Shown here piece after piece: positions 19,523 to 27,827 of a stretch of DNA of 64,000 nucleotides. Location of the stretch: the NCBI RefSeq assembly GCF_001281315.1, contig NZ_CP012479.1, forward strand, positions 1,984,001 through 2,048,000. The letters run 5' to 3'. Source of the DNA: Arthrobacter sp. ERGS1:01. Its GTDB lineage: Bacteria > Actinomycetota > Actinomycetes > Actinomycetales > Micrococcaceae. The stretch's first letter is position 1. Every line of letters starts with the position of its first letter. The notes beneath the pieces were generated by a model. That model saw nothing but the letters and a program-made list of their open reading frames with translations, made no database searches and was not told where the DNA came from. The translations under genes and the position numbers were made by a program.

Positions 19523-20290
19523 CTAGCCCTTGCGGATCAGCTTGTGGTTGGCGGCCTGCGCGACGGGACGGACCACGACCTCGTCCAGGTTGATGTGGTG
19601 CGGGAGGCCGACGGCGTAGCCCACCACCTCCGCGACGTCGCCGGCCGTCAGGGGGTTCTCGACGCCCTCGTACACCTTGGCTGCGGCGGCCTGGTCACCG
19701 GAGAAACGGTTAAGCGCGAACTCCTCGGTCTGCACCAGGCCGGGCACCACTTCGATGACCCGGATGTTGTTCTCGGCCTCTTCCAGGCGCAGCGCGTTGG
19801 TGACGGCGCGCTGGGCGAACTTTGCCGCGTTGTAGCCGGCGCCGCCCTCATAGGCGGCAAGTGCGGCCGTGGAGGTCAGGTTCAGCACGGTGCCGTGGCC
19901 GTGGGCGCGCAGGGCCGGCAGGAACGCCCGGGTCATTTTCAGGGTGCCCATGACGTTGACCTGGAGCATCCAGTCCCAGTCGTCGTCCTTGGCGTCGACG
20001 ATCCGGTCCGCGCCGCGGGCGCCGCCGGCAACGTTGATCAGGGTGTCCAGTCCGCCGTGCTCCGCCACGAAGCGCACCAGGGCTTCGACGTCGTCATCCT
20101 TGGTGACGTCCGCGGCGAAGGCCAGGGCGCCGGTTTCCTCGGCAAGTTTTGCCAGCCGGTCCGCGCGGCGGGCCACGGCGACCACGGTCCAGCCGTCGGC
20201 GCGCAGCTTGCGGACGGTGGCCTCGCCAATGCCGGTGCTGGCTCCGGTCACGACGGCGTGCTGAAAAGATTTGGGGGTGTTTTCACTCAT
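19523..20290 (-). CDS. SDR family NAD(P)-dependent oxidoreductase
   Basis: 255 aa. A classical short-chain dehydrogenase: TGASTGIGE cofactor motif near residues 15-23, NVAGGA near 86, catalytic Ser in NLTSTAA near 137, and YNAAK (Tyr and Lys) near 152-156. Its best-known relatives are YdfG-like 3-hydroxy acid or serine dehydrogenases, but substrate cannot be read from the sequence. It starts just downstream of the DUF488 gene (4 bp), so the two may be co-transcribed. Confidence 0.88.
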   Translation of the reverse strand: MSENTPKSFQHAVVTGASTGIGEATVRKLRADGWTVVAVARRADRLAKLAEETGALAFAADVTKDDDVEALVRFVAEHGGLDTLINVAGGARGADRIVDAKDDDWDWMLQVNVMGTLKMTRAFLPALRAHGHGTVLNLTSTAALAAYEGGAGYNAAKFAQRAVTNALRLEEAENNIRVIEVVPGLVQTEEFALNRFSGDQAAAAKVYEGVENPLTAGDVAEVVGYAVGLPHHINLDEVVVRPVAQAANHKLIRKG

Positions 20291-20294
20291 GCAA

Positions 20295-20666
20295 CTAATC
20301 TAGCGTGGCGGGCCCACCCTTGAGGAAGTCGGCGTTGAGGAAACCAAGGAGCACGGCCGCCTGATTTTGCACGGTGTCCTTCGCGCCATACAGCAGTACG
20401 GCATTGGGGTGCCCGGCCAGCAGCGTCCGGAGCTGGTCCACGGCCGGATTGGTGGACAGTTCCGCCCGGTAGTCCCGGACGAATGCCGCAAAGTTCTCCG
20501 GCCGGTGGCCGAAGGCGTTGCGCACCTCGGCGGACGGCGCCACGTCCTTGAGCCAGAAGTCGATGCGGTCCTTCGCAACCCCGCGCGGCCACAACCGGTC
20601 CACCAGGATCCGGAACTCCCCCGGCTCCGGCGCCTCATACACCCGCAGAATCCGCACAGCACCCAT
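20295..20666 (-). CDS. DUF488 family protein
   Basis: 123 aa. It shows the DUF488 pattern RVYEAPEPG, then LVDRLWPRGV near residues 22-31, WLKDVAPS near 38, and FAAFVRDYRAEL near 59. No biochemical role is established for this short single-domain form. It is followed within 5 bp by the SDR gene on the same strand. Confidence 0.85.
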   Translation of the reverse strand: MGAVRILRVYEAPEPGEFRILVDRLWPRGVAKDRIDFWLKDVAPSAEVRNAFGHRPENFAAFVRDYRAELSTNPAVDQLRTLLAGHPNAVLLYGAKDTVQNQAAVLLGFLNADFLKGGPATLD

Positions 20667-20748
20667 GCACGCATCCTAGACCCGCCCCGGGAAGACACCC
20701 GTGAACTTATGCGCTCATCCCGCCGCGGGTTCGGCGCAAAAGCGACGG

Positions 20749-21270
20749 TCAGGCGGCGAACAATTCCTTTGCGAGCACCAAATCCACTGGAACAGGGTCC
20801 ACGTGGAGGAAGTGCCGCAGCTGCCAGGCCTGCGTCCGTGCCGCCTGTGCACTGGAGGTTTGGACCCAGGGCGCGTAGACCCGGATGGCCCGTTTGCCGC
20901 CCTTGCCGTCCACGCTCATGACGCCGCGAGCGGCCAATTCGGGGGCGGGAAACACGAAGAGTCCGTGCCGCTCGCCATCGGTGACGGACACGATGAACTG
21001 TTCAACGCCGTCGTCCGCGTCAAAGGGCCTGATGGGGCCGGCCGCCGAGCGCAGCCACAGGGTCACAAAGTGGCCCGCCTTCGTGGGAGTCGTTTTGGCG
21101 GCCCGGAACACCGCAGACCGGCCGCCGAGGGTGAGGATGTGGGCGCAGTAGTCGGAGCTTTCGGGCTCAGGCACCACGTCGGCGCAGTCAAGGCCGGCGG
21201 GATCGAACACGCGCGACTTGGCGGCCAGGAATCCGGGGAGGATGCCGGCGGGGCCGGGCGCCTTGGCCAT
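20749..21270 (-). CDS. MepB-like family protein
   Basis: 173 aa from ATG at 21270 (MAKAPGPAGIL), preceded by AAAGGCGG. The layout of MepB-family proteins is visible: ESSDYCAHILTLGGRSAVFRAAKTTPTKAGHFVTLWLR, GLFVFPAPELAARGV, and a basic VYAPW segment. The family is named after a gene next to the MepA efflux pump in Staphylococcus; its biochemical role is unknown. The frame extends upstream over the valS start region, but that part is a shadow of valS. It is divergent from valS with about 106 bp between them. Confidence 0.8.
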   Translation of the reverse strand: MAKAPGPAGILPGFLAAKSRVFDPAGLDCADVVPEPESSDYCAHILTLGGRSAVFRAAKTTPTKAGHFVTLWLRSAAGPIRPFDADDGVEQFIVSVTDGERHGLFVFPAPELAARGVMSVDGKGGKRAIRVYAPWVQTSSAQAARTQAWQLRHFLHVDPVPVDLVLAKELFAA

Positions 21271-21376
21271 GGGAGCCGCCTTTCGAGAGCGCAAGATTTG
21301 TTGCGTGCATCGTAGCAACGCCAACCCGCGCCGGCCCAAATCCGGCGTTGCGGGCAAGTCATGAAAGAATTGGGCC

Positions 21377-23996
21377 ATGGCTGACAACATTCCGGGCACA
21401 GACACGCCCGCACCCACCACAAGCAACGTTCCCGACAAGCCCGCCCTGGAGGGACTGGAAGAGTCCCTGACCAAGCGGTGGCTCGAGGAGGGCACCTACA
21501 AGTTTGACCGTGAGACCACCCGGGAGCAGGTGTACTCCATTGACACTCCCCCGCCCACGGCATCGGGTTCCCTGCATGTGGGACACATGTTCTCCTACAC
21601 CCAGACCGATGTGCTGGCCCGTTTCCAGCGCATGAACGGCAAGAACGTCTTCTACCCCATGGGTTGGGATGACAACGGCCTGCCCACCGAGCGCCGCGTG
21701 CAGAACTACTACGGCGTGCGTTGCGATCCGGCCATCCCGTACGACGCCGGCTACCGCCCCCGGCCACGCCCGCCAAGAACCAGCGCGACTTCGACGTGGT
21801 CTCCCGCAAGAATTTCATCGAACTGTGCGAAGAGCTGGCCGTGGAGGACGAGAAGGTCTTCGAGCACTTGTTCCAGACCCTGGGCCTGTCCGTGGACTGG
21901 GACCTGACGTACCGCACCATCGACGACCAGTCCCGCGCAGTGTCCCAGCGCGGCTTCCTGGCGAACCTGGACAACGGCGACGCCTACATGGCAGAGGCCC
22001 CCACCCTGTGGGACGTCACGTTCCGCACGGCCGTGGCCCAGGCCGAGCTGGAGGACCGCGAGGTTGCCGGCGCCTACTACCGGTACCCGTTCTTCGCCGA
22101 AGACGGCACCAAGATCTACATCGAGACGACCCGGCCCGAACTGCTGGCCGCCTGCTCGGCGCTCGTGGCCAACCCCGACGACGAGCGCTACCAGCCGCTG
22201 TTCGGCAAGAAGGTCACCTCGCCGTTGTTCGGCGTCGAGGTCGAGGTCCGCGCGCACGCCCTGGCCAAGCCCGACAAGGGCTCCGGCATCGCCATGGTCT
22301 GCACCTTCGGCGACCTCACCGACGTCACCTGGTGGCGTGAACTGCAGCTGCCCACCCGCGCCATCGTGGGCCGCGACGGCCGCATCCTCGGTGACACCCC
22401 GAGTGGATCACCACGGAGGAGGGCCGCGCCAACTACGCCGCCTTCGCCGGCAAGACCGTCTTCAGCGCCAAGGAAGGCGTCGTGGAGCTGCTGGGCGATG
22501 CCGGCCTGTTGGACGGCGAGCCGAAGAAGATCATGCACCCCGTGAACTTCTTCGAAAAGGGCGACAAGCCGCTGGAAGTGGTCACCTCCCGCCAGTGGTA
22601 CATCCGCAACGGCGGCCGCGACGAGGACCGCCGCGAACGCCTGATCGGGCGCGGCCACGAGATCGACTTCCACCCGGCGTTCATGCGCTCGCGCTACGAA
22701 AACTGGATTGCCGGCCTGAACGGCGACTGGCTTGTCTCCCGCCAGCGCTTCTTCGGTGTGCCGATCCCCGTCTGGTACCCCTTGGACACCGATGCGAACC
22801 CGGACTACGACAACCCCATCCTGCCCACGAGCGAGATGCTGCCGGTTGACCCCGCCGCGGACGCAGCCCCCGGCTACAGCGAGGACCAGCGCAACGAGGC
22901 CGGCGGGTTCATCGGCGACGCCGACGTCCTGGACACCTGGGCCACCTCCTCGATGACCCCGCAGATCGTGGGCGGCTGGAGCCGGGACGAGGACCTGTTC
23001 GGCAAGGTCTACCCCTTCGACCTGCGCCCCCAGGGCCACGACATCATCCGCACCTGGCTGTTCTCCTCGGCTGTACGCGCCGACGCCCTGCAGGGCAATG
23101 CGCCGTGGAAGCACGCGGCCATCTCCGGCTGGATCCTTGACCCGGACCGCAAGAAGATGTCCAAGTCCAAGGGCAACGTGGTGGTCCCCACCGACGTGCT
23201 CAACGACTTTGGCGCCGACGCCGTCCGCTACTGGGCAGCATCGGCCAAGCTGGGTGCCGACACCGCCTACGAAATTGCGCAGATGAAGATCGGCCGCCGC
23301 CTGGCCATCAAGTTGCTCAACGCCTCGAAGTTCGTGCTGAACCTCGGCGCCACGGAGGCCAATGTGGTCACGGGCGACGCCGCCCGCGTCACGAACGCCC
23401 TGGACCGGGCCGTGCTGGCCCAGCTCGCCGAGGTCGTCCGCCAGTCGACGTCAGCGTTCGAGAAGTACGACTACGCCAAGGCCCTGCAGATCAGCGAGAG
23501 CTTCTTCTGGCACTTCACGGACGACTACGTGGAGCTCATCAAGGACCGCGCCTACGGTGCGGCCGGCGATGCCGAGCAGGCCTCCGTGCTGGCCGCCCTG
23601 GCCACCACGCTGGACGCCTTGCTGCGCCTGTTTGCCCCGTTCCTGCCGTTTGCCACGGAAGAGGTTTGGGGGTGGTGGCGCGCCGGTTCGGTGCACCGCG
23701 CCCAGTGGCCCACCGCCGTCGAGGTCAACGACGGCGACACCACCATGCTGGCCACCGTGGGCGACGCGCTCGGCGGCATCCGCAAGGCCAAGTCCGAGGC
23801 CAAGGTCAAGCAGCGCACCCAGGTGCTCTCCGCCACGGTCACGGCCGGTCCGGTCCAGGCGGCCCAGCTGCTGGCCGGCCTGGGAGACCTGAAGGCCGCG
23901 GCCAACGCCGTGGACCTGACGGTTGCCGAGGGCGACGGCGAACTCGGCGTCAGCGACGTCGTCCTGGCCCCGGCCGAGGAGTCCGTCCAGGCCTAA
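21377..23996 (+). CDS. valS: Valyl-tRNA synthetase, with two apparent one-base frameshifts
   Basis: Charges tRNA-Val. The gene reads in three overlapping frames that join into one about 873-aa ValS. PTASGSLHVGHMFS (HIGH motif) lies near residues 57-70, the editing domain is in the middle, KKMSKSKGNV lies near residue 593, and the anticodon domain and a short coiled-coil tail follow. One C is missing in the run 21757-21761 and one in the run 22397-22400. Restoring both gives an unbroken family sequence (RPPATPAKNQRDFDVV and ILGDTPEWITTEEGRA). An essential gene with two separate breaks is much more likely a sequencing artefact than a pseudogene. Confidence 0.92.
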
Positions 23997-24009
23997 CGCG
24001 AAGTTCGCT

Positions 24010-24063
24010 CACCGGCGGGCGAGCTTGTCGAGGCCCTAGGATTTCGACAAGCTCAATCGCCGG
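24010..24063. repeat. REP-like inverted repeat downstream of valS
   Basis: ACCGGCGGGCGAGCTTGTCGAG and its near-complement (TTCGACAAGCTCAATCGCCGG) face each other across about 10 bp. This belongs to the same family as the copies at 18.4, 36.0, 46.0 and 50.0 kb. The right arm overlaps the stop codon of the convergent SGNH hydrolase gene. It could act as a transcript-end hairpin for both genes. Confidence 0.75.
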
Positions 24064-24853
24064 GAGCCGAGACCCGCGCGAGCTTCCGCAGGCCCTTCCT
24101 GCGCGGCACCCGCACGGGTTCGGGCCAGCGGGGGCTCAGGGTGTCGCCCAGTGTCACCCCGCGCAGTTTGCGGGCGAACATGGGCAGCACCCAGTCGTTG
24201 ATCCAAAGGTATTGGTCCCGTCCCCACTGTTTGAAGGTGCGGGCGGGACCTTCCTTTTTGTGCCGGGGCACGATCCCGTGGGGCACGTCGAGGATGTCCA
24301 GCACCTTCCCGGCCATGTACTTGTGGCCGGCCTTGGACATGTGGAGGCGGTCGGCACACCAAAAGTGCGGGTTCCGGTAGGCGTCAAAGCCGGCAAAGTC
24401 CACCACGACTGCCCCGTACCGGTCCGCGATGTCCCGGACGCCGTCGTTGTAGAGGTGGTTCTTGCGCCGCAGCGGGGAGAGCACGGCGGACACCTCCACG
24501 TCATAGCCGGTGAAGAGCAGCAGCCGCGCCCCGCTGGCGGCCAGGGGTGCCACGAGGGCCTCCAACTGCGCCAGGATGTCAGCGGCCTTCGTGCCAAAGT
24601 CCATGATGTCGTTGCCGCCGGCATAAATGGTGATGAGGTCCGGTTGAATGGCCAAGGCCGGTGCCAGCTGCTCGGCAAGGATGTGGCGCAGCCGTTTGCT
24701 GCGGATGGCCAGGTTGGCGTACTGCCAGCCCGGCTCATGGGCCGCCAGTCCCTCCGCGACCCGATCCGCCCATCCGCGCACGCCGTGCGGCAGGTGTTTG
24801 TTGGGATCCCCCACTCCCTCCGTGAAGGAATCCCCGAGGGCCACATAGAGCAC
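24053..24853 (-). CDS. SGNH/GDSL hydrolase, intracellular type
   Basis: 266 aa from GTG at 24853 (VLYVALGDSFTEG). The catalytic Ser is in GDSFTEG near residue 7, the oxyanion Asn in GGNDIMD near residue 78, and the Asp/His pair in ADRLHMSKAGH near residue 167. No signal peptide is seen, so it is probably cytosolic; it may remove acyl groups from a sugar or lipid. A longer frame begins inside the ugd gene. GTG at 24853 is chosen because it follows the ugd stop by about 14 bp. It ends the minus-strand group glycosyltransferase-ugd-SGNH. Confidence 0.85.
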   Translation of the reverse strand: MLYVALGDSFTEGVGDPNKHLPHGVRGWADRVAEGLAAHEPGWQYANLAIRSKRLRHILAEQLAPALAIQPDLITIYAGGNDIMDFGTKAADILAQLEALVAPLAASGARLLLFTGYDVEVSAVLSPLRRKNHLYNDGVRDIADRYGAVVVDFAGFDAYRNPHFWCADRLHMSKAGHKYMAGKVLDILDVPHGIVPRHKKEGPARTFKQWGRDQYLWINDWVLPMFARKLRGVTLGDTLSPRWPEPVRVPRRKGLRKLARVSAPGD

Positions 24854-24867
24854 TCCGAACCGCCCGG

Positions 24868-26208
24868 CTACAGCAACACGGGTGCGGCACCGGCCTCCGC
24901 CAGACCCACCCCGACCGCATGGAACTGCCATCCCGCAGCCCGCCAGGCCGCCGGGTCAAGGGCGTTGCGCCCGTCGAGCATGAGCGGATTGGCAACGACG
25001 GCGGCCGCCGCCGCGGGGTCCAGCGTGGTGAATTGCGCCCATTCGGTCAGGAGCACCGTGAGTTCGGCGCCGCCCAGTGCGGCCAACGGGTCCGGTTCAA
25101 AGTCCAGGTGCGGGTATTGCAGCCATGCGTTGGGCCCGGCCTGCGGGTCGCTGACGGTGACGGTGGCGCCCTGGGCCGCCAATTGCAGCGCGATGTCCAG
25201 GGCCGGGGAATCGCGGATGTCGTCGGTGTTGGGTTTGAAGGCGGCCCCGAGGACTGTCACGCGCCGGCCCGCGATGTCGCCGCCGCACAGACGCACCGCA
25301 GTCTCGGCCAGGCGGTACCTGGCGTCGGCGTTGATGCCGTCCGCGAGGGACAAGAGCTCCTCCAGCGGCTCGACGCCGCGCTGGTGGGCCTGGGCGCGGA
25401 AGGAGCGCAGGTCCTTGGGCAGGCATCCCCCGCCAAATCCGGCGCCCGCCTGCAGGTAGGTGCCGCCGATCCTTGCATCGTGGCCCAGTGCCCGGGACAG
25501 GGCGACGACGTCGGCACCGGCCGATTCACAAAACTCGCCGACGGCGTTGATGTAGGAAATCTTCAGGGCCAGGAACGCATTGGCCGCCGTCTTGATCAGT
25601 TCGGCCGTGGCGTAGTCGGTGACAAGCCGCGGGGTCCCTTGTTCCAGCAGGGGTGCGTACACGGCGTCGAGCATTGCACGCGCGGCCTCCCCGTACGGTC
25701 CTTCGGGGATGCCGTACACCAAACGGTCCGGGGCGAGGGAATCCCGCACGGCGCTGCCCTGGCGCAGGAACTCCGGATTCCAGGCCAGCACGGCCCCGGT
25801 GTCCGCGATGAGGCTTGCGAGCCGCGCGGCCGTCCCCACCGGCACCGTCGATTTGCCCACCACAACGGCGCCGGGACGCAGGTGCGGGCGCAGGGCCTCG
25901 ACGGCGGCCACCACGTGGGAGAGATCCGCCTCAAAGGTGGTCTTGGCTTGCGGGGTTCCCACGCACAGAAAGTGGACGTCCGCGCCGGCCAGTGCGGCGG
26001 GGTCGGTGGCAAAGCGAAGCCGGCCCGAACGCCGTCCGGCCTCGAGCAGCACCGGCAGGCCCGGTTCGTGGAAGGGCGCCTGCGCCGCGGCGAGTTGCTC
26101 GATCCGGCCGGCGTCCGTGTCCAGTCCCACCACGTCGTGGCCAAGGTCGGCCAGCGTGGCCGCGTGGACGGCGCCCAGGTACCCGCAACCAATAACGGAG
26201 ATTCTCAT
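24868..26208 (-). CDS. ugd: UDP-glucose 6-dehydrogenase
   Basis: Oxidises UDP-glucose twice to UDP-glucuronate with NAD, giving precursor for acidic surface polysaccharide. 446 aa. The N-terminal Rossmann fold has VIGCGYLG near residues 5-12, the substrate site FLRQGSAVRD lies near 147, the catalytic Cys is C262 in AGFGGGCLPKD, and the C-terminal NAD-like domain has FKPNTDDIRDSP. It overlaps the glycosyltransferase stop by four bases (ATGA), so the two are translated together. UDP-mannuronate-type dehydrogenases are related, but the motifs fit Ugd. Confidence 0.92.
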   Translation of the reverse strand: MRISVIGCGYLGAVHAATLADLGHDVVGLDTDAGRIEQLAAAQAPFHEPGLPVLLEAGRRSGRLRFATDPAALAGADVHFLCVGTPQAKTTFEADLSHVVAAVEALRPHLRPGAVVVGKSTVPVGTAARLASLIADTGAVLAWNPEFLRQGSAVRDSLAPDRLVYGIPEGPYGEAARAMLDAVYAPLLEQGTPRLVTDYATAELIKTAANAFLALKISYINAVGEFCESAGADVVALSRALGHDARIGGTYLQAGAGFGGGCLPKDLRSFRAQAHQRGVEPLEELLSLADGINADARYRLAETAVRLCGGDIAGRRVTVLGAAFKPNTDDIRDSPALDIALQLAAQGATVTVSDPQAGPNAWLQYPHLDFEPDPLAALGGAELTVLLTEWAQFTTLDPAAAAAVVANPLMLDGRNALDPAAWRAAGWQFHAVGVGLAEAGAAPVLL

Positions 26209-27350
26209 TTGCTCCCTTTCAATGCCGGCACCCGCGGAAGGGGCGCGGCCATGGTTTGGCGGTAGATGTCCATCAGTTCCTCGCAGACCCGGGTCCAGGT
26301 GCGGCCCTGGACCTTGGTGAAGGCGGCCGCTCCGAAGGCCGCCCGTTTCGCCTCATCCCCCACCAGGTCGGTGACGTAGCCCCGGAATCCGGCCAGGTCG
26401 CCGGGTTCGTAGAGCCAGCCGGTGCGGGAGGAATCCACCAGGTCAAGGGGCCCGCCGCGTCCGGTGGCAACCACCGGCACCCCCGAGGCCATGGCTTCCT
26501 GGATGGTTTGGCAGAAGGTTTCCAGCTCGCCGGGGTGGACGAACACGTCAAAGGAGGCGACGACGGCGGCAAGGTCCGTGCCGTCAAGGAATCCGGTGAA
26601 GTGGGCGCCGGGAAGCAGTTCTTCCAGGGCGCTGCGCTGGGGGCCGTCGCCGACGACGACCAGACGGGTGTTGGGGATGTCGGCGATGGCGCGGAGGTCT
26701 TCGAGCTGTTTCTCCAGCGCCAGCCGGCCCACATAGCCCACCACGCGTTCCCCGTTGGGGGCAACCATTGTGCGGAAGGCCGCGCTGCGCCGTTGCGGGT
26801 GGAAGCGTTCGGTGTCCACGCCGCGGCTCCACAATTCAACCCGTGGAATGCCGTGGCCGCGCAACTGGTCCATGGCGGCAGTGGAGGGGGCCAGGGTCCG
26901 GGTGGCCGCCAGGTGAATGCGTTCCACCCGGGTCCAGGCCCAATTTTCCAGGAACGGCATCCCGTATTTTGCCGCGTAGCCGGGTACGTCGGTTTGGTAG
27001 ATGGCCACGGTTGGCAGGCCCAGTGCCTGGGCGGCGCGCACGGCCCGCCAACCCAGGACGAAGGGAGAGGCCAGATGGACGATGTCGGGCTCGTAGGCGG
27101 CCAGGATGGACTTGATCCTGGCCACTCCGCCCATGGCCACCCTGACGTTCCGGTACCCGGCCAGCGGCACGGAGGGCAGGCGCCGCACTGTGGCGCCCTC
27201 CATGACGTCCGGGACGGCGGCGGATGTTGACGGGGCGATGACCAGGACGTCATCCCCCCGCCGCTCAAGGTGTTGGAGGATTTTCAACAGGGAATGGGTG
27301 ACCCCATTCATTTCCGGCAGGAACGATTCAGCAACAATGGCAACCTTCAC
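26205..27350 (-). CDS. GT4-type glycosyltransferase (alpha-mannosyltransferase-like)
   Basis: 381 aa. It has GT-B fold features: an N-terminal ESFLPEMNGVTHSLL segment, DIVHLASPFVLG near residue 90, GRLALEKQLEDL near 207, and an E-x7-E type motif in FCQTIQEAMASGVPVVAT near 284. It resembles actinobacterial GDP-mannose-dependent transferases (MgtA/PimB relatives) that build glycolipids or lipomannan, at the inner face of the membrane. The donor cannot be fixed from sequence. It is the first gene of an overlapping pair with ugd. Confidence 0.88.
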   Translation of the reverse strand: MKVAIVAESFLPEMNGVTHSLLKILQHLERRGDDVLVIAPSTSAAVPDVMEGATVRRLPSVPLAGYRNVRVAMGGVARIKSILAAYEPDIVHLASPFVLGWRAVRAAQALGLPTVAIYQTDVPGYAAKYGMPFLENWAWTRVERIHLAATRTLAPSTAAMDQLRGHGIPRVELWSRGVDTERFHPQRRSAAFRTMVAPNGERVVGYVGRLALEKQLEDLRAIADIPNTRLVVVGDGPQRSALEELLPGAHFTGFLDGTDLAAVVASFDVFVHPGELETFCQTIQEAMASGVPVVATGRGGPLDLVDSSRTGWLYEPGDLAGFRGYVTDLVGDEAKRAAFGAAAFTKVQGRTWTRVCEELMDIYRQTMAAPLPRVPALKGSK

Positions 27351-27761
27351 ACCACCACAGTGGCGGGCTGAGATGGCCGGGGCGGATCAGTTGGTGAACG
27401 TCACGGTGAAGAGTGGGTTAATGGCCGTCCCGGGCGTCCCGGGGCAAAGGGGAAGCCCCATCAGCGTTTCGCCGTTGGTGGGGCTTCGACTTACTAGCCG
27501 CGTTGTGACGGTTCGCGGTCTGGCGGATTCCATGGCCTTTCAGTGCCTTTTGCCGCGTCACCGGCATCCAGTTCCTTGGTTCCTGAGCCTGCCGCCTGGG
27601 CGGTGTCTCAATGTATCAATCGGTTCTGTCACTGAATCTCTGGAATCCATCCCCCAACCCGAGGGGTGGAGTAAGTGCAATTATTCGCCTGTTTTGTGCC
27701 CGGGGCAAGGGTGTGGTGGCAATTACAGCGCTGTAATTTGCCGGCGGTCGAGGGGGAAACA
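27351..27761. other. Intergenic region with two palindromes; no supported gene
   Basis: About 410 bp upstream of the glycosyltransferase. It contains a hairpin at about 27452-27487 (GAAGCCCCA..TGGGGCTTC arms, two mismatches), which on the minus strand is followed by CCCTTTGCC and could be an attenuator or small-RNA terminator. An 18-bp perfect palindrome AATTACAGCGCTGTAATT lies at 27721-27738 and is operator-like. A short stop-free stretch on the minus strand (about 27510-27610) has coding-like composition but no start. The minus-strand promoter for the envelope genes must lie here. Confidence 0.5.
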
Positions 27762-27810
27762 CCGGGGGCTGGTGAAGACCGTGACTTCATCGGTCTTCAC
27801 CAGCCCCCGG
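27762..27810 (-). terminator. Terminator hairpin after the beta-helix gene
   Basis: Two perfect 20-bp arms (CCGGGGGCTGGTGAAGACCG at 27762-27781 and its complement at 27791-27810) enclose a 9-nt loop. It begins 18 bp after the stop of the LAETG beta-helix gene, and on the minus strand is followed by TGTTTCC. It is symmetrical enough to act on both strands. Confidence 0.8.
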
Positions 27811-27827
27811 CATGGCCAAACGGGCCG

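Noticed and set aside
20749..21495. Longer MepB-like protein starting at 21495
   Set aside because: The extra 75 residues are antisense to the conserved start of valS; ATG at 21270 has a ribosome site and fits the family length.
21721..22545. Separate short genes or pseudogene pieces in valS
   Set aside because: The pieces join without loss into one complete ValS after two one-base corrections in homopolymers.
27510..27610. Short stop-free, coding-like stretch upstream of the glycosyltransferase
   Set aside because: No start codon in frame after the preceding stop; too short to call, so reported only as part of the intergenic region.
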